In this document: positions 1 to 10,041 of the stretch, one piece after another
Layout: every line of letters starts with the position of its first letter
Numbering within the stretch: position 1 is the stretch's first letter
Source of the DNA: Xestospongia bergquistia
Lineage: Eukaryota > Porifera > Demospongiae > Haplosclerida > Petrosiidae
Reading direction: 5' to 3'
Length of the DNA: 64,000 nucleotides
Assembly (NCBI GenBank): GCA_963965975.1
Contig: OZ014419.1
Coordinates: 3,871,677-3,935,676 of the forward strand
Notes under the pieces: model-generated
Seen by the model: only the letters and a program-made list of their open reading frames with translations
Database searches by the model: none
Told to the model about the DNA's origin: nothing
Position numbers and translations under genes: made by a program

Positions 1-1380
1 CTCATAGTTGATCACTCTCAGAGTCCCTTCTTTCTCTATTAAACACAGACATACACTATCAAATTCTTCCACTTTTTCTCTCTCTCACTCTCTCACTTTA
101 GAAGTCTCTCTCTCTCATACTCACAAACACAGATTCTCCCAGTCTATCTGTCTCTCCTTCCTTTAGAACTCTCTCTCTCAATGTCTCTGTATCTCTCTCT
201 TATTATACTCTATCTGTCTGTGTCTCTCTCCCTCTCTCACACACACACACACATGCACACAAACACACTCTCAGAGTCTCAATCTGTCTGTATGTGTTAG
301 TATGTGTGTGTCTCTCTCTCATACGGAGTCACACATAAAGCCTTTCTCTAGCACACTCATACTCACATTCTCTCACTCTTTCTCTCTCTCTCACTTTCAC
401 TTTCTCTGTCACAGAAACATTCATAGAGTCTCTCATTCATTCTCTCTCTCTCTCTCTCTCTTTCTCTCTATCCTACCTCACAACAGAAGTCCTCCCTCAC
501 TCTCCCACTCTCATTCAGAGTATCTCTCTCTCTTTCATAGTATTTCACTGTCAGAGTCTCTCTCTCATTTACATACACACACTCATAGATTCTGTCAGTC
601 TTTTTCCTTGTCTCTCTCGCCCCTCGCAATAGGATTATCTCTTTATATCACTCTCGGAGTCTCTATGTCTCTAATTCTCTCATTTTAAAAATGTCTCTCT
701 CTCTCCTTATTATTTTGTATATCTCTTTCTCTTTCACTTATTTCCTCTCTGTACTCTCTGTCCCTTTCTCTCACCCATGCACAGAGACTGTCAGAGTCTT
801 TCCCTGTCTCTCTTTCTCTGTCTCGTCTCTGTCTATATCTCTTTCTTTCTCTTACTCTCTCTCTGTCTCTCTCATAGTTTATCACTGTTACAGTGCCTCT
901 TACACACACACTCAGAGTCTGTCAGTCTCTCTCTGTGTCTCCTTCCTCGGTCTATTCTCTCTCTCTTTCTTTCAGAGTCTCCCTCTCTCTCTCTCTCTCT
1001 CTCAGTCTCTATTTCTCTTTCTTTCTCTCTTATTTTCTCTTTGTCTCTCTGTCCCTCTCTCTCTCTCACACACACACACAGATTCAGAGTCTCTCCCTGT
1101 TTCTTTCTCTTGTCTCTCTCTCTCTCTATCTCATAGAGCATGACTGTCAGAGGCTACCTCTATCTTTTCCACTTTCTCGCGCACCCACACTCCCAATTCC
1201 TTGAATTCCTTTTCTCTCTCTCTTTTTCTCACTCACACACTCATGTCTCTCAGTCTTTCTTGCTCTCTGTCTCTTCTCTCTCACATTAGGAGTCTCTCTC
1301 TTACACTCAGTATCTCTCAATCTATTTCTTTTCAGAGTCTCTCGCTTCTCTTATTCTTGTAGTACCTTGACAGAACAAAA
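1..1380 (+). repeat. CT-rich polypyrimidine block (M7 type)
   Basis: Low-complexity C/T-rich sequence in which a degenerate motif close to TCAGAGTCTCTC returns every few tens of bases, mixed with short CA runs. It ends at a recognisable edge, 'agtaccttgacagaac'. The same block recurs at 6,055, 49,415 and 56,985 and, inverted, at 15,300, 20,041 and 45,200. All long open frames here are Ser/Leu repeats and I do not regard them as genes. Confidence 0.9.
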
Positions 1381-1889
1381 TACTCTCTCATTTTTTAAAG
1401 TTATTATACACGAAATTATTAATTATACACAAAATTATCTGTTATGGATCATCTCAAACTGAGACAGCTAATGAGCTTGCCACTCTGAGGACTAATTAAT
1501 TGTACTTAATGATAGGGGCTGGTCTTTTCAATGTAGGATTTGGTAAACTAGGTTAAGAGATAAAAGATTCTTAAATGATAGTTTGTATGGCTACGTATAC
1601 ATAATTATGGTGAGGGAGACCCTACTGATAATCCTGCAAAATTTACAATTGGTTTAAAAACACAACCAATAATCTTGAAGAACTCTTAAACTTTAAGTCA
1701 ATGGGTGGAGCTTATTAATAATTAATTAGTTGCTAGTTATGCCTCTGCAACCTCTATGTTGTGAGACCACACCCTTTTACTTATTACATCATATCTTATA
1801 GTATTGAGGAAGACTGTGTTAGACAGGAGGCACATTGATCAGCTGTATATATCACATTATTTTAATATTGACAATAGTTAGACTACTCA
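1381..1889 (+). other. AT-rich spacer, variant lacking the LTR element
   Basis: Single-copy-looking AT-rich sequence found once more, inverted, at 19,561-20,040. It occupies the place that the M8 spacer plus LTR retroelement take in other units, so it marks a unit type without the retroelement. A short stretch near 1,450-1,490 resembles the 'aaactgaaacagctgatgaac' part of spacer M2, suggesting an older internal duplication. I see no coding potential. Confidence 0.7.
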
Positions 1890-2147
1890 AGTATATTGGT
1901 TTCTCTCTCTCCCTACCTATTGCTCTTTATTTATCTTTCTCTATCTCTCTCTATCTCACACTCTTTTAGAGTCTTTTCTCTCTCTCTCATTGTGTTTCAC
2001 TCACAGAGTCTGTCTTTCTCTCTCTCTGTCATGCACACTCTCTTAGAGTCTGTCAGTCTCTGTCTCTCTCTTTATCTCCTTCTCTATCATAGTTTCTCAC
2101 TTTAAGTCTGTGTGTCTCTCTCTAACACCCACCCAAACATTTATACC
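1890..2147 (+). repeat. CT-rich block with duplicated edge
   Basis: Polypyrimidine block. Its last ~115 bp (2,034-2,148) are repeated almost exactly at 2,878-2,992, on the far side of the retroelement fragment, so that fragment is bracketed by a direct repeat of satellite sequence. Confidence 0.75.
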
Positions 2148-2877
2148 CAGGAGAGACAGGAGAGACAACGTAAATGGTATAACCGCAACGCTCGTACTTG
2201 TGAGTTTAAGCCAGGACAGCAAGTGCTGGTGCTTCTTCACACATCCAGTAGTAAACTGCTTGCTCAATGGCAAGGGCCATATGAGATAATTGCCTTCTCC
2301 CATGCGTTAAACTAATGCATGGGAGAAGTCAATTATATTGTGGACACGCGTGGACATACCATTCACATGTTATGTGAATGGTATGCCCAGTCAAGCAGTG
2401 CTCTATATAGTTCAGAAGTATTGGACGGGGAGCAGGACAAACCTACCTGGACAGAGAGTGGTAAAACACAGTCAAAAGGTAAACCAATTTTTGGAAATAA
2501 TCTCATCCAATTCCAACAGGAGGACCTGATGCAGTTGTTACAGAGATTTAGTGATTTGATTAGTAATACTCCTGATCGTACAGATTTGGTGGAACACCAT
2601 GTTCTCATTAGAGATGCTAATCCAGTACGACTGCCGGCTTATTGCCTACCACACTCCTATCGAGACACTGTGAAACAAGAGTTGGATCAAATGCTCCACC
2701 AGAAATCTTGGAGTTCTCCAGTGGTACTGTTAAAGAAGAAGGACAGATCGTTACAGCTGTGTGTTGATTACCAGCATTTGAACGGACTCTTGGAAGGTGA
2801 TGCATATCCAATGCCCCAAGTGGACGAGCTGATCAACCAAGTTGGCAAGGCCAAATTCATCTCAGCATTGGACCTTA
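2148..2877 (+). pseudogene. LTR retrotransposon pol fragment (integrase C-terminus to RT)
   Basis: The fragment starts inside the integrase C-terminus (KWYNRNARTCEFKPGQQVLV, then a GPYEI motif typical of the GPY/F module) and runs on into the reverse transcriptase N-terminus (DRTDLVEHHVLIRDANPVR, SPVVLLKKKDRSLQLCVDY, AYPMPQVDELI). It stops after the ALDLT motif at the same base where other copies join the CT block. A stop (TAA) follows FSHALN inside a hairpin, and the peptide around 2,700 (QKSWSS) has lost residues relative to the family. No protease, integrase core or YxDD is present. It is a dead fragment. Confidence 0.9.
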
Positions 2878-5326
2878 CTCTCTTAGAGTCTGTCAGTCTC
2901 TGTCTCTCTCTTTCTCTCCTTCTCTATCATAGTTTCTCACTCTAAGTCTGTGTCTCTCTCTCTAACACCCACCCACACATTTATGCTCTCTTGGTGTCTT
3001 CCAGTCTCTCTTTCTACACACACACACACACACATATATATATCTTTTACTCTTTCATAGTGTCTCACTCTCAGAGTCTTTCTCACACATACATACCTTC
3101 TTAAAGTCTCTTAAATGTTTTCTCTTTCACTCTCTTCCTTATTTTAGGAGTCTCTCTCGGAGTATCTCTCTTACAGTCACTCTCTCTAGCTGTCTCTCTT
3201 TCTCCTTCCCTCTCTCTCAAAGTCTCTCTCTCTCAGAATCTTTTCTCTCAGTCAGACCCTCTCTCTCACTAACATGCACTCAGAGTCTCTGTCTCTCTCT
3301 CTCTCAAGCAGTACCTTTTTCTCTTTCTCTCATCCTCAGGGTCTCTCTCCTTTTTCTTTCTCTGTCACTATATCTCTCTATAAGAGTGTGTCTGTCTCTT
3401 TCTCTCTCTCTCACAGTCTCTCTTTCCCACTCTTCTCTCTCGGTCCTTCTCTCACTTTTGGTGTGTTTCTCACTCATTTTCTCTCTATCTCTTGTTTTTA
3501 AACGATTATGCGCAAACTCTATATTATCTTTTCCACCTCTTATTCTAATTAATGCCCATGTTTATGGCATATAACAATGTATTATTAATTTATGTAATAA
3601 ATTACATCATATGATAATAATGATTGACCTAGTATATTAGTAGTGTATTAGTAGTTGTTATTGTACTTATTATCAAAAATGTACTAGTAACAATACAAGA
3701 AATGAACAACTCAAGAACTTCCAAAACAATCCAGTGTAAGAGACTGAAACTGAAATAGCTGATGAACTCACACTCAGAGATTATATCCCTATCTTTCTCT
3801 CTCTTCTGCCTCCCTACAAACCTGTCTCTCTCTCTCATAGTCTCTCACTATTGTTCTCTCTCTCTCTCATCCTTTTAGAGTCTCCCTCTCTCTCAGAGTT
3901 TCTCTGTCTAAAAGTCTCTCCTTTTCACAGTCTCTCTCTCTCACTCATGGAGTTTTTTTTGTCTGTCAGTCACTTTCTCTCTCAACGTTTCCTCTCTCGC
4001 AGTCTCTCTCTCACCCACAGAGTCTTTTTTCTCTTAGATTCCATCTAATATCTTGGAGTTTGTCTCTATCTCAGAGAACATAATATATGCCTTTTTAGAA
4101 GATATATGGTTGTTCTAAATTATCAAAGATGATGACAAATACAACGCACCACATGTAGTACACTCATGTAATGTTATGACTGTCTCATTTCAATTTTGCT
4201 ATTACTATATATATATATATATATATGTATGTTGGAGAAGAGTGCACAAAAATATTATTAATTTTTGTAGCAGGAGACAAAGAAGACTGCATATAAGAAT
4301 TGGTGGAATAAAATATTCTGCTACTCAGATGAAACATCCCATTGTTTGCATGCTACATATTCCCTCTTATTACAACAAATCCACAATTCAGATAATCCAC
4401 CTTATCTTCACTCCTTGATTCTCCACTTTCATCTTTCTTCTTGCTTTTATCAGCTAGCATTATATCCTTAAGTAATTTTTATTTTTAAAATTTTAGTTCC
4501 TCACCAGAAGATATTAGTGTTCAAGGTATTTCAAGTCCTCCCTGTGGAAGGTCATATGAGTACCTTTTACTACCCTCTGACTTTACACGCTATAGAACCT
4601 CTTGCTCTCAAGAATAGAGAGCATATAGCAGACAGCTTTCTAGACACATGTCCAACTATCTCATAATCTTTAACTCTCACAGTCTCTCTCACATGTACAC
4701 ACTCTCAGAGTCTCTCAGTCTTTTTCTTTATCTCTCTCTCATGCCACATTATAGAAGTCTATCTCCCTATGTTTGTCTCTCTATCTCTCTAATTCTCTGT
4801 CTCTCTCACTCTATGTCATTTCTCCCTCCCTTTCTCTCTCTCTCTTTCTCTCTCTCTGCTCTGACAATCTTATAGTCCCTCCCTCACTCAGAGTCTCTCT
4901 CTTATCCTCTCTCTTATAGTCTCTCTTTTTCTCCTTCATACACACAAACTCTCAGTCTCTCTCCCACTCTCACTGTTTTTCTCACTCTCCTCATCTCACT
5001 CCTGATCAGTCTCTATTTCTCTTTCTTTCTCATTTATTTTATCTCTGTGTGTCATTCTCTATCTCATACCGAGATTTTCTGCTTGTGTCTCTCTCTCTGC
5101 CTCTCTCTCCCTTACTTTAGGAGTCTCTCTCTCTGAGTCTATCTCTTGGAGTATCTTTTACATTCTCCCACTCACACAGTCTCTCTATTTGCCTGTATGC
5201 AAGTCATCCTCTGACATACAAACACACACACCCTCAGAGTTTCTCTATCTCTCTCTCTCTAAATGTCTCTCTCTCTGTCAGAGTGTCTGTCACTTCCTCC
5301 TATCTTTCACACTCACATTGATAGTC
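2878..5326 (+). repeat. Satellite modules M1-M5 (CT blocks with two AT spacers)
   Basis: Order: CT block M1 (2,878-3,510, with CA and TA runs near 3,020); AT spacer M2 (3,511-3,780); CT block M3 (3,781-4,075); AT spacer M4 (4,076-4,670, with a (TA)n run at about 4,207-4,226); CT block M5 (4,671-5,326). The series recurs at 10,764, 53,819 and 61,364, and shortened at 47,061. M4 contains a short coding-like frame near 4,500-4,610 (SSPEDISVQGISSPPCGRSY) after a plausible acceptor, but a stop closes it and I cannot assign it. I see no gene. Confidence 0.85.
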
Positions 5327-5337
5327 CCTTAATGTCT

Positions 5338-6043
5338 GTGTCATGCCATTTCATGTAATCCCATTTTGTTTAACAAAATGGACTTTTGTCCCATCTTGTC
5401 TAATAGTGTAAAAGGTTTAAGATAAGTGGCTTAAGGCCAGTAAAGGTGATGGAATTCTAATTCAAAAGAACTAATAATGTAAAGGCTTTGATGTCTTGAA
5501 AGGTAGAGTACTTAAGAGGACACATTTCATACATACAATATATTGAATCAATGGAGTTTGTTACAACAGCAAGAGGAGCTAATTCACTTATACTCCAGGT
5601 TATAGGTACACACTCAATTGAAGAACAGCAGATGGACAAATGTGTTGGAGATGTCCAGACAAAAGTTGTCCTGGAAGAGCAGTCACTGACGTTCATGATC
5701 AGCTAGTCTCTTGCAATGAGAATCACTCCCACCTCCAAAATGTAACAGAGACAGTAGTGGAGTTGATCAGGGAAGATGCTGACTTCAAGTTGTACATCCA
5801 TCAGGTGATAGCAGACTGCAGGAGGGCTTCCAAGAAGAAGAAGAAAGTACAGAAACCACAAGAACAAACTGAAAACTATTAAGGAAAGCATGAAGTAGGA
5901 CATTATATGTTACAAGAACTTAAGGCATATACCCATTGGGTATCTTTGTAAATACTGTTATTTAAATCAATTTATTTTTTGGATGATATGGGACAATTGT
6001 ACATTTTGTTAGATGAAATAGAACTAGAAGAAATGGCTATAAA
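5338..6043 (+). mobile_element. Non-autonomous Mutator-like element with FLYWCH fragment (copy 1)
   Basis: The element is 706 bp. Its ends are imperfect inverted repeats of about 60 bp (5,345-5,404 and 5,979-6,037), both reading GCCATTTC-TCTAATCC-ATTT- and then TAACAAAATG on the appropriate strand. It is flanked by the direct repeat CCTTAATGTCT at 5,327-5,337 and 6,044-6,054, an 11-bp target duplication within the range of Mutator-like elements. The interior holds a broken FLYWCH zinc-finger reading frame and no transposase. FLYWCH domains are known in animal MULE proteins, which supports the class. Other copies carry the same flanking duplication, so they come from one insertion multiplied with the satellite. 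Confidence 0.82.
5563..5882 (+). pseudogene. FLYWCH zinc-finger fragment (copy 1)
   Basis: A FLYWCH domain is a C2H2-type zinc finger of about 60 residues that binds DNA or protein. Here the first part reads MEFVTTARGANSLIL, then a one-base frame change leads into GYRYTLN, a TGA stop (5,619-5,621), RTADGQMCWRCPDKSC, GRAVTDVHDQLVSCNENHSH. The two Cys and the H-x-H pair are preserved. The tail continues to a Lys-rich stretch and a TAA at 5,880. Frameshift and TGA are shared with the other copies, so this was dead before amplification. It lies wholly inside the TIR element and was probably part of its transposase. Confidence 0.8.
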
Positions 6044-6054
6044 CCTTAATGTCT

Positions 6055-7608
6055 CTCTCAGAGAACATGCGTTAGAGTTTCTATCTCATAGTCTCTCACC
6101 TTTCTCACACTCTCTCTATGTCACTCTCTGAGTCCCTATCCCTCTCTCTCTATGTCATAGTCCATCACTCTCAGAGTCCCTTTCTTTCTCTATTAAACAG
6201 AGACATACAATATCAAATTCTTTCACTTTTTCTCTCGCACTCTCTAAATTTAGAAGTCTCTCTCTCTTATACAAACAAACACAGATTCTACCTGTCTCTC
6301 CTTCCCTCACTTTAGAACTCTCTCTTTTAGAGTCTCACATTCCTTATCAAATTCTCTATATCTCTCTGTCTCACACACACATACACTCACAACACACACA
6401 CTCTTAGAGTCTCACTCTGTCTGTTTGTGTTAGTGTGTGTGTATCTCTTTCTCGCATAAGATATTACACATAAAGTCTCTCTCTAACACATTCACGCTCA
6501 GATTGTGTCGCTCTTTCTTTCTCATTTTCTCTGTCACAGAAACATTCATAGAGTCTCTCAGTCGCTTTCTCCCTCTCTCTCTCTTTCTCTTTTTCTATCC
6601 TCATTTACAAGAGAAGTCCTTACTCTCTCTTAGAGTATCTGTCTCTCTTTCATAGTCTTTCACTCTCAGAGTCTCTCTGTCATTCACACACACACACACT
6701 TAAATTCTGTCAATCTTTCTCCTTGTCTCTCTCCTCGCAATAGGATTATCTCTTTCTCTCTATCACTCTCTCACTCTCTCACTTTGGAAATGTCTGTCTT
6801 TATCATTTTCTATAACTCTTTCTCTTTCACTTATTTTCTCTCTGTGTGTCTGTCTCTCTCTGACCCATGCAGATAGACTGTCAGAGTCTCTGTCTGGCTT
6901 TCTTTCTCTCTGTCTCTCTCTTTCTCTTACTCTCTCTCTCATAGTTTATCACTGTTAGAATCTCTCTTACACACAAACACACACTCAGAGTCTGTCAGTC
7001 TCTCTCTTTCTCCTTCTCCTTCCCCAGTCTATGAGTCTCTCTCTTTCTCTCGGAGTCTCCTTATCAGTCTCTATTTCTCCTTCTTTCTCTCTAATTTTCT
7101 CTTTGTCTCTCTGTCACTCTCTCTCTCACACACAGACACTCTCAGATTCTCTCATTGTCTCTTTCTTTTTCCACTCTCTCTCTCTCTCTTTCATAAAGCA
7201 TCACTGTCAGAGGCTATCTCTATCTTTTCCTCTCTCTCATAGACCCACACTCTCAGTTCCTTTCATTCTTTTTCTTACTCTTTTTCTCTCACACACACTC
7301 ATAGAATCTCGCAGTCTTTCTTGCTCTCAGTCTCTTCTCCCTCACATTAGGAGTCTCTCTCTCACACTCAGTGTCTCTCTATCTATTTCTTTTCAGAGTC
7401 TCTCGCTTCTCTTATTTTTGTAGTACCTTGACAGAAGAAAATACTCTTTCATTCATTAAACATATTATACACAAAATTCTGTTTAACCACAAATTAATTA
7501 GACTATGAGACACTTTGGTCTCATATTTTAATTAATGCCCACATTTATGATGTAAAACAATGTCTTATTCATGTAACAAGTCATGTCACATGGTAATAAT
7601 GATTGAGC
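6055..7608 (+). repeat. CT block M7 and AT spacer M8
   Basis: Polypyrimidine block to about 7,425, then an AT-rich spacer up to the LTR. The spacer (7,426-7,608) is a diverged relative of M2: both carry 'taattaatgccca' followed by 'aataatgattga'. The unit therefore contains an older internal duplication of CT block plus spacer, and the LTR begins three bases after the shared 'attga'. Confidence 0.82.
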
Positions 7609-7949
7609 TGTTGAAAGAGGTAATTGTTTAGGTTGTTTATCTGTATTCATTTGTGTGTAAATTAGTCTATCTGTAAGTCTATTTTCTTTGAATCATTTAA
7701 GTGTTAATTAAGTGTGTGTAAACTTTCATATTCATGATTTCTGTGATAGTCCTTATCTTTGTTCATTTAGTTTGATCTTTGTTCTTTGTTTGATTTCTGT
7801 TATAAATACCTGATTTTTCTTCAGATTGTTAGTTCTTAACCTTATTGATTTCATTTAAATACAAGTTCTACTTAAAGTTAGTTGTGAGGAGAACAGAGCT
7901 GTGTACTCAGCTGCAGTCTTACCATAGAACTATATAAAAACTTTCAACA
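7609..7949 (+). mobile_element. LTR of the chimeric retroelement (copy 1)
   Basis: 341 bp beginning TGTTGAAAG and ending CTTTCAACA, a perfect 9-bp terminal inverted repeat with canonical TG...CA ends. Copies of the same length sit at 14,764-15,104 (-), 44,675-45,015 (-) and 50,973-51,313 (+), and a 325-bp copy at 58,534-58,858. A primer-site-like sequence follows at once, so this is a 5' LTR; I find no partner 3' LTR because the internal region is cut in RT. A TATA-like string lies only about 10 bp from the 3' edge. Confidence 0.87.
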
Positions 7950-7968
7950 GGTTATGAGCCCAATCTCC
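7950..7968 (+). other. Primer-binding site matching the initiator tRNA-Met anticodon arm
   Basis: GGTTATGAGCCCA directly after the LTR is the reverse complement of TGGGCTCATAACC, the anticodon stem-loop of an initiator tRNA-Met (CAU anticodon, GGG/CCC stem). A tRNA 3'-end match (TGG...) is not seen. Copia and Ty5 are known to prime from an internal, half-tRNA-Met site of this kind. All five LTR copies keep it. Confidence 0.6.
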
Positions 7969-8056
7969 AACTAAATTCGTCACAATAGACCCATGTCTGT
8001 AGTTGTGCTGCTCTGTATATAATCTTTTTTTGGACCACGAATTAGCAAGAGTCAAA

Positions 8057-8370
8057 ATGAGGGCTGTAGATGATAAATGGTCGATTAACAAGTTAGATAG
8101 CATAAACTGGACAACTTTGAAGTTCCAGATGTGACATATGCTGTTGGCTAAGGGACTATGGGGTTTTGTAGATGGTTCAGAAGAACTTGATGAGGAAGCA
8201 AATGCTCAAGCTCAAGCTGATTTTCGACGGAGGTCACAAAAGACATTTACTGCTCTCCTTATGTACGTATATGGGTGAAGGAGTGTAAGCCTAAGACGAG
8301 CAAGGAGGCTGGAGAGTATGCTGATGATTACTTTAAGGCTAGAGGACCCCGACTGGACTTGTCAAGTGGA
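8057..8370 (+). pseudogene. Chimeric gag remnant: copia-like start fused to SCAN-like C-terminus
   Basis: The ATG at 8,057 opens MRAVDDKWSINKLDSINW, TLKFQM, stop TGA (8,132), HMLLAKGLWGFVDG, then AQAQADFRRRSQKTF. The W-x-K-x-Q-M ... LAKGLW-x-x-V-x-G pattern is that of copia-type gag (UBN2-like). From 8,272 in another frame the sequence reads WVKECKPKTSKEAGEY, ADDYFKARG, which resembles the capsid C-terminal (SCAN-related) part of Gmr1-type Ty3 gag. The join near 8,255-8,272 is identical in the other gag-bearing copies. Stop and frame change make it non-coding. The family assignments rest on motif recall, not alignment. Confidence 0.6.
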
Positions 8371-8710
8371 AAGTAATCAGCAGAAGTCTGGAATAATGAG
8401 ATCTGGGACAGTAGAGGGTAAATATGTGAAAAATATTATATTAGACACAGGTTGCTCAAGGACACTAGTGCATCAGAAGCTAGTACCTGAAGAGGTGTTC
8501 CTTGAAGGAAAAGCTACTACGGTGTGTTGTGCACTTGGAGACACAGTGTTGTATCACTCGGCAAAGGTGCACATGGAAGTCGAGGGAAAACAAATAGAAG
8601 TTGAGGCTGCTGTCTCAGATCGCTTACCTGTGGGAGTACTATTGGGTACAGATGTGTCCCAACTACCCGAGCTATTAACTCAACAGAACTCTGGAGTAGG
8701 GGAACCATAG
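8371..8710 (+). pseudogene. Retroviral-type aspartic protease fragment
   Basis: Reads KYVKNIILDTGCSRTLVHQK with the catalytic DTG at 8,444-8,452, then GKQIEVEAAVSDRLPVGVLL, GTDVSQLPEL. That is the active-site strand, the hydrophobic ILDTG context and the later VGVLLGTD (ILGxD-like) strand of retropepsins, which cut Gag-Pol. The frame ends at TAG (8,708) where other copies read on through EPEKTMGIITRAAVRKQ. Upstream it joins the gag remnant; downstream comes a basic linker and integrase. Confidence 0.85.
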
Positions 8711-8895
8711 AAGACCATGGGGATAATAACAAGAGCCGCGGTATAGAAACAGATGAAACAAAAGTTTGTGGAGAAACAATTAGAGGAGAAATACGGAGTG
8801 ACATCATACCCATTAATGAAGAGGAGGAGAGAACCGAAGCAAAGGGTAATGATCATAATAAGGAGCAAAAAGACAAGAGTGAAGAGACAGATTAG

Positions 8896-10041
8896 ATGAC
8901 GATGATAGATGATGACTTGTTTGGGAAATCTCGAGAGAAGAGAAAATTAAGCAGAAAGATGAAGAGAGCAAACAAGAAACAGCACAACAGAAGTGGAGGA
9001 TCAGGTGACAACCATATTCGAAGGATTGACTCAGAAGTATTGAAGACGCTACAGAAGACTGACCTATCTTTAGAATCAGTTAGGAATAAAGGTTATGCAG
9101 ATCGTACAACTGGTAGTGGAATACAATTCTACTGGAAAGATGGTCTACTGTAAAGATATTGGATGCCATAAGGTAGAGATGGTGAAGATATGGCTGTAGA
9201 ACAACTCGTGCTTCCAAAGGAATGTCATGACAGAGTTATAAGTCTGGCACATTCCATTCCCCTAGCTTGTCATTTGGGCTGAGACAAGATGACTCAATGT
9301 ATCTTACAGCAGTTCTATTGGCCAACTATATACAGAGATGTTGTGGAGTACTGCTGGACTTGTGGATCATGCCAGAAGGTTGCTAAACATCATATGCAAC
9401 CAGCACCACTCATTCCCCTCCCTATTATCGATACTCCATTTAAGAGAGTTGGTATGGATATTCTCGGACCTCTCTCTTGCAGTTGGTCAGGAAAATGATA
9501 CATTCTGGTCTTGTTTGACAATGGAACTTGGTATAATGAGGCTGTTGCCTTGCGCTCAATTGATACTGAAAACATTGCTGAGGAACTAGTCCTCATTTTT
9601 GCCCACATCGGCAACCATATGAGATTCTCACAGACCAAGAGGATAACTTTACATCTAACTCCTATCAGAATTATACAAAATGCTTCACATCCATCAGTTA
9701 CAAACAAGCCCCTACCCTCCTCAAACGGACACTCGTGCATTGTTTTAATCAAGCTCTAAAGTCCATGTTAAAGAAGGCGGCAATAAGAGAAGGCAAAGAC
9801 TGTGACAAAATGTTGCCCAATCTCCTGTTTGCTAATCAGGAGGTGCCTCAGGCATCCACAGGGTTCTCTCCTTTTGAACTTTTGTATGGGAGAGCTGTGA
9901 ATGGTCCTTTGGATGTGCTAAAGAATACCTGGGAAGCGGGAGGGCCTGGAGAACACAGTGTGGTATCTCATATCCTCTCAATTTCTGACAAGCTACCAAA
10001 AATTACAGAGCTGGTGAAGAGTAATTTATCTAATGCCCAGT
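8896..10041 (+). pseudogene. Integrase remnant (zinc finger and DDE core)
   Basis: Linker TLQKTDLSLESVRNKGYADR, then FYWKDGLL, stop TAA (9,151), the HHCC zinc-binding module (H of AHSIPLACHLG, stop TGA at 9,280, DKMTQCILQQFYWPTIYRDV, CWTCGSC), first catalytic Asp in RVGMDILGPL, stop TGA (9,496) before YILVLFDN. The second Asp motif (TDQ) is only in another frame after a shift near 9,605. The third frame piece reads LLYGRAVNGPLDVLKNTW. Where the family has the catalytic Glu (VERFNQ) this copy and its relatives read VHCFNQ, so the active site is lost. The TGA codons sit where Arg or Lys is expected. Confidence 0.85.

Noticed and set aside
302..1204. Long Ser/Leu-rich (plus) and Arg/Glu-rich (minus) reading frames in the CT blocks, here and in every other unit
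   Set aside because: They translate simple CTCT/GAGA repeats in several frames at once, lack any domain, and change length freely between copies.
4176..4418. 80-codon frame in spacer M4 and its relatives in other units
   Set aside because: Frame is broken or shifted in other copies, contains a TA microsatellite, and shows no family resemblance.
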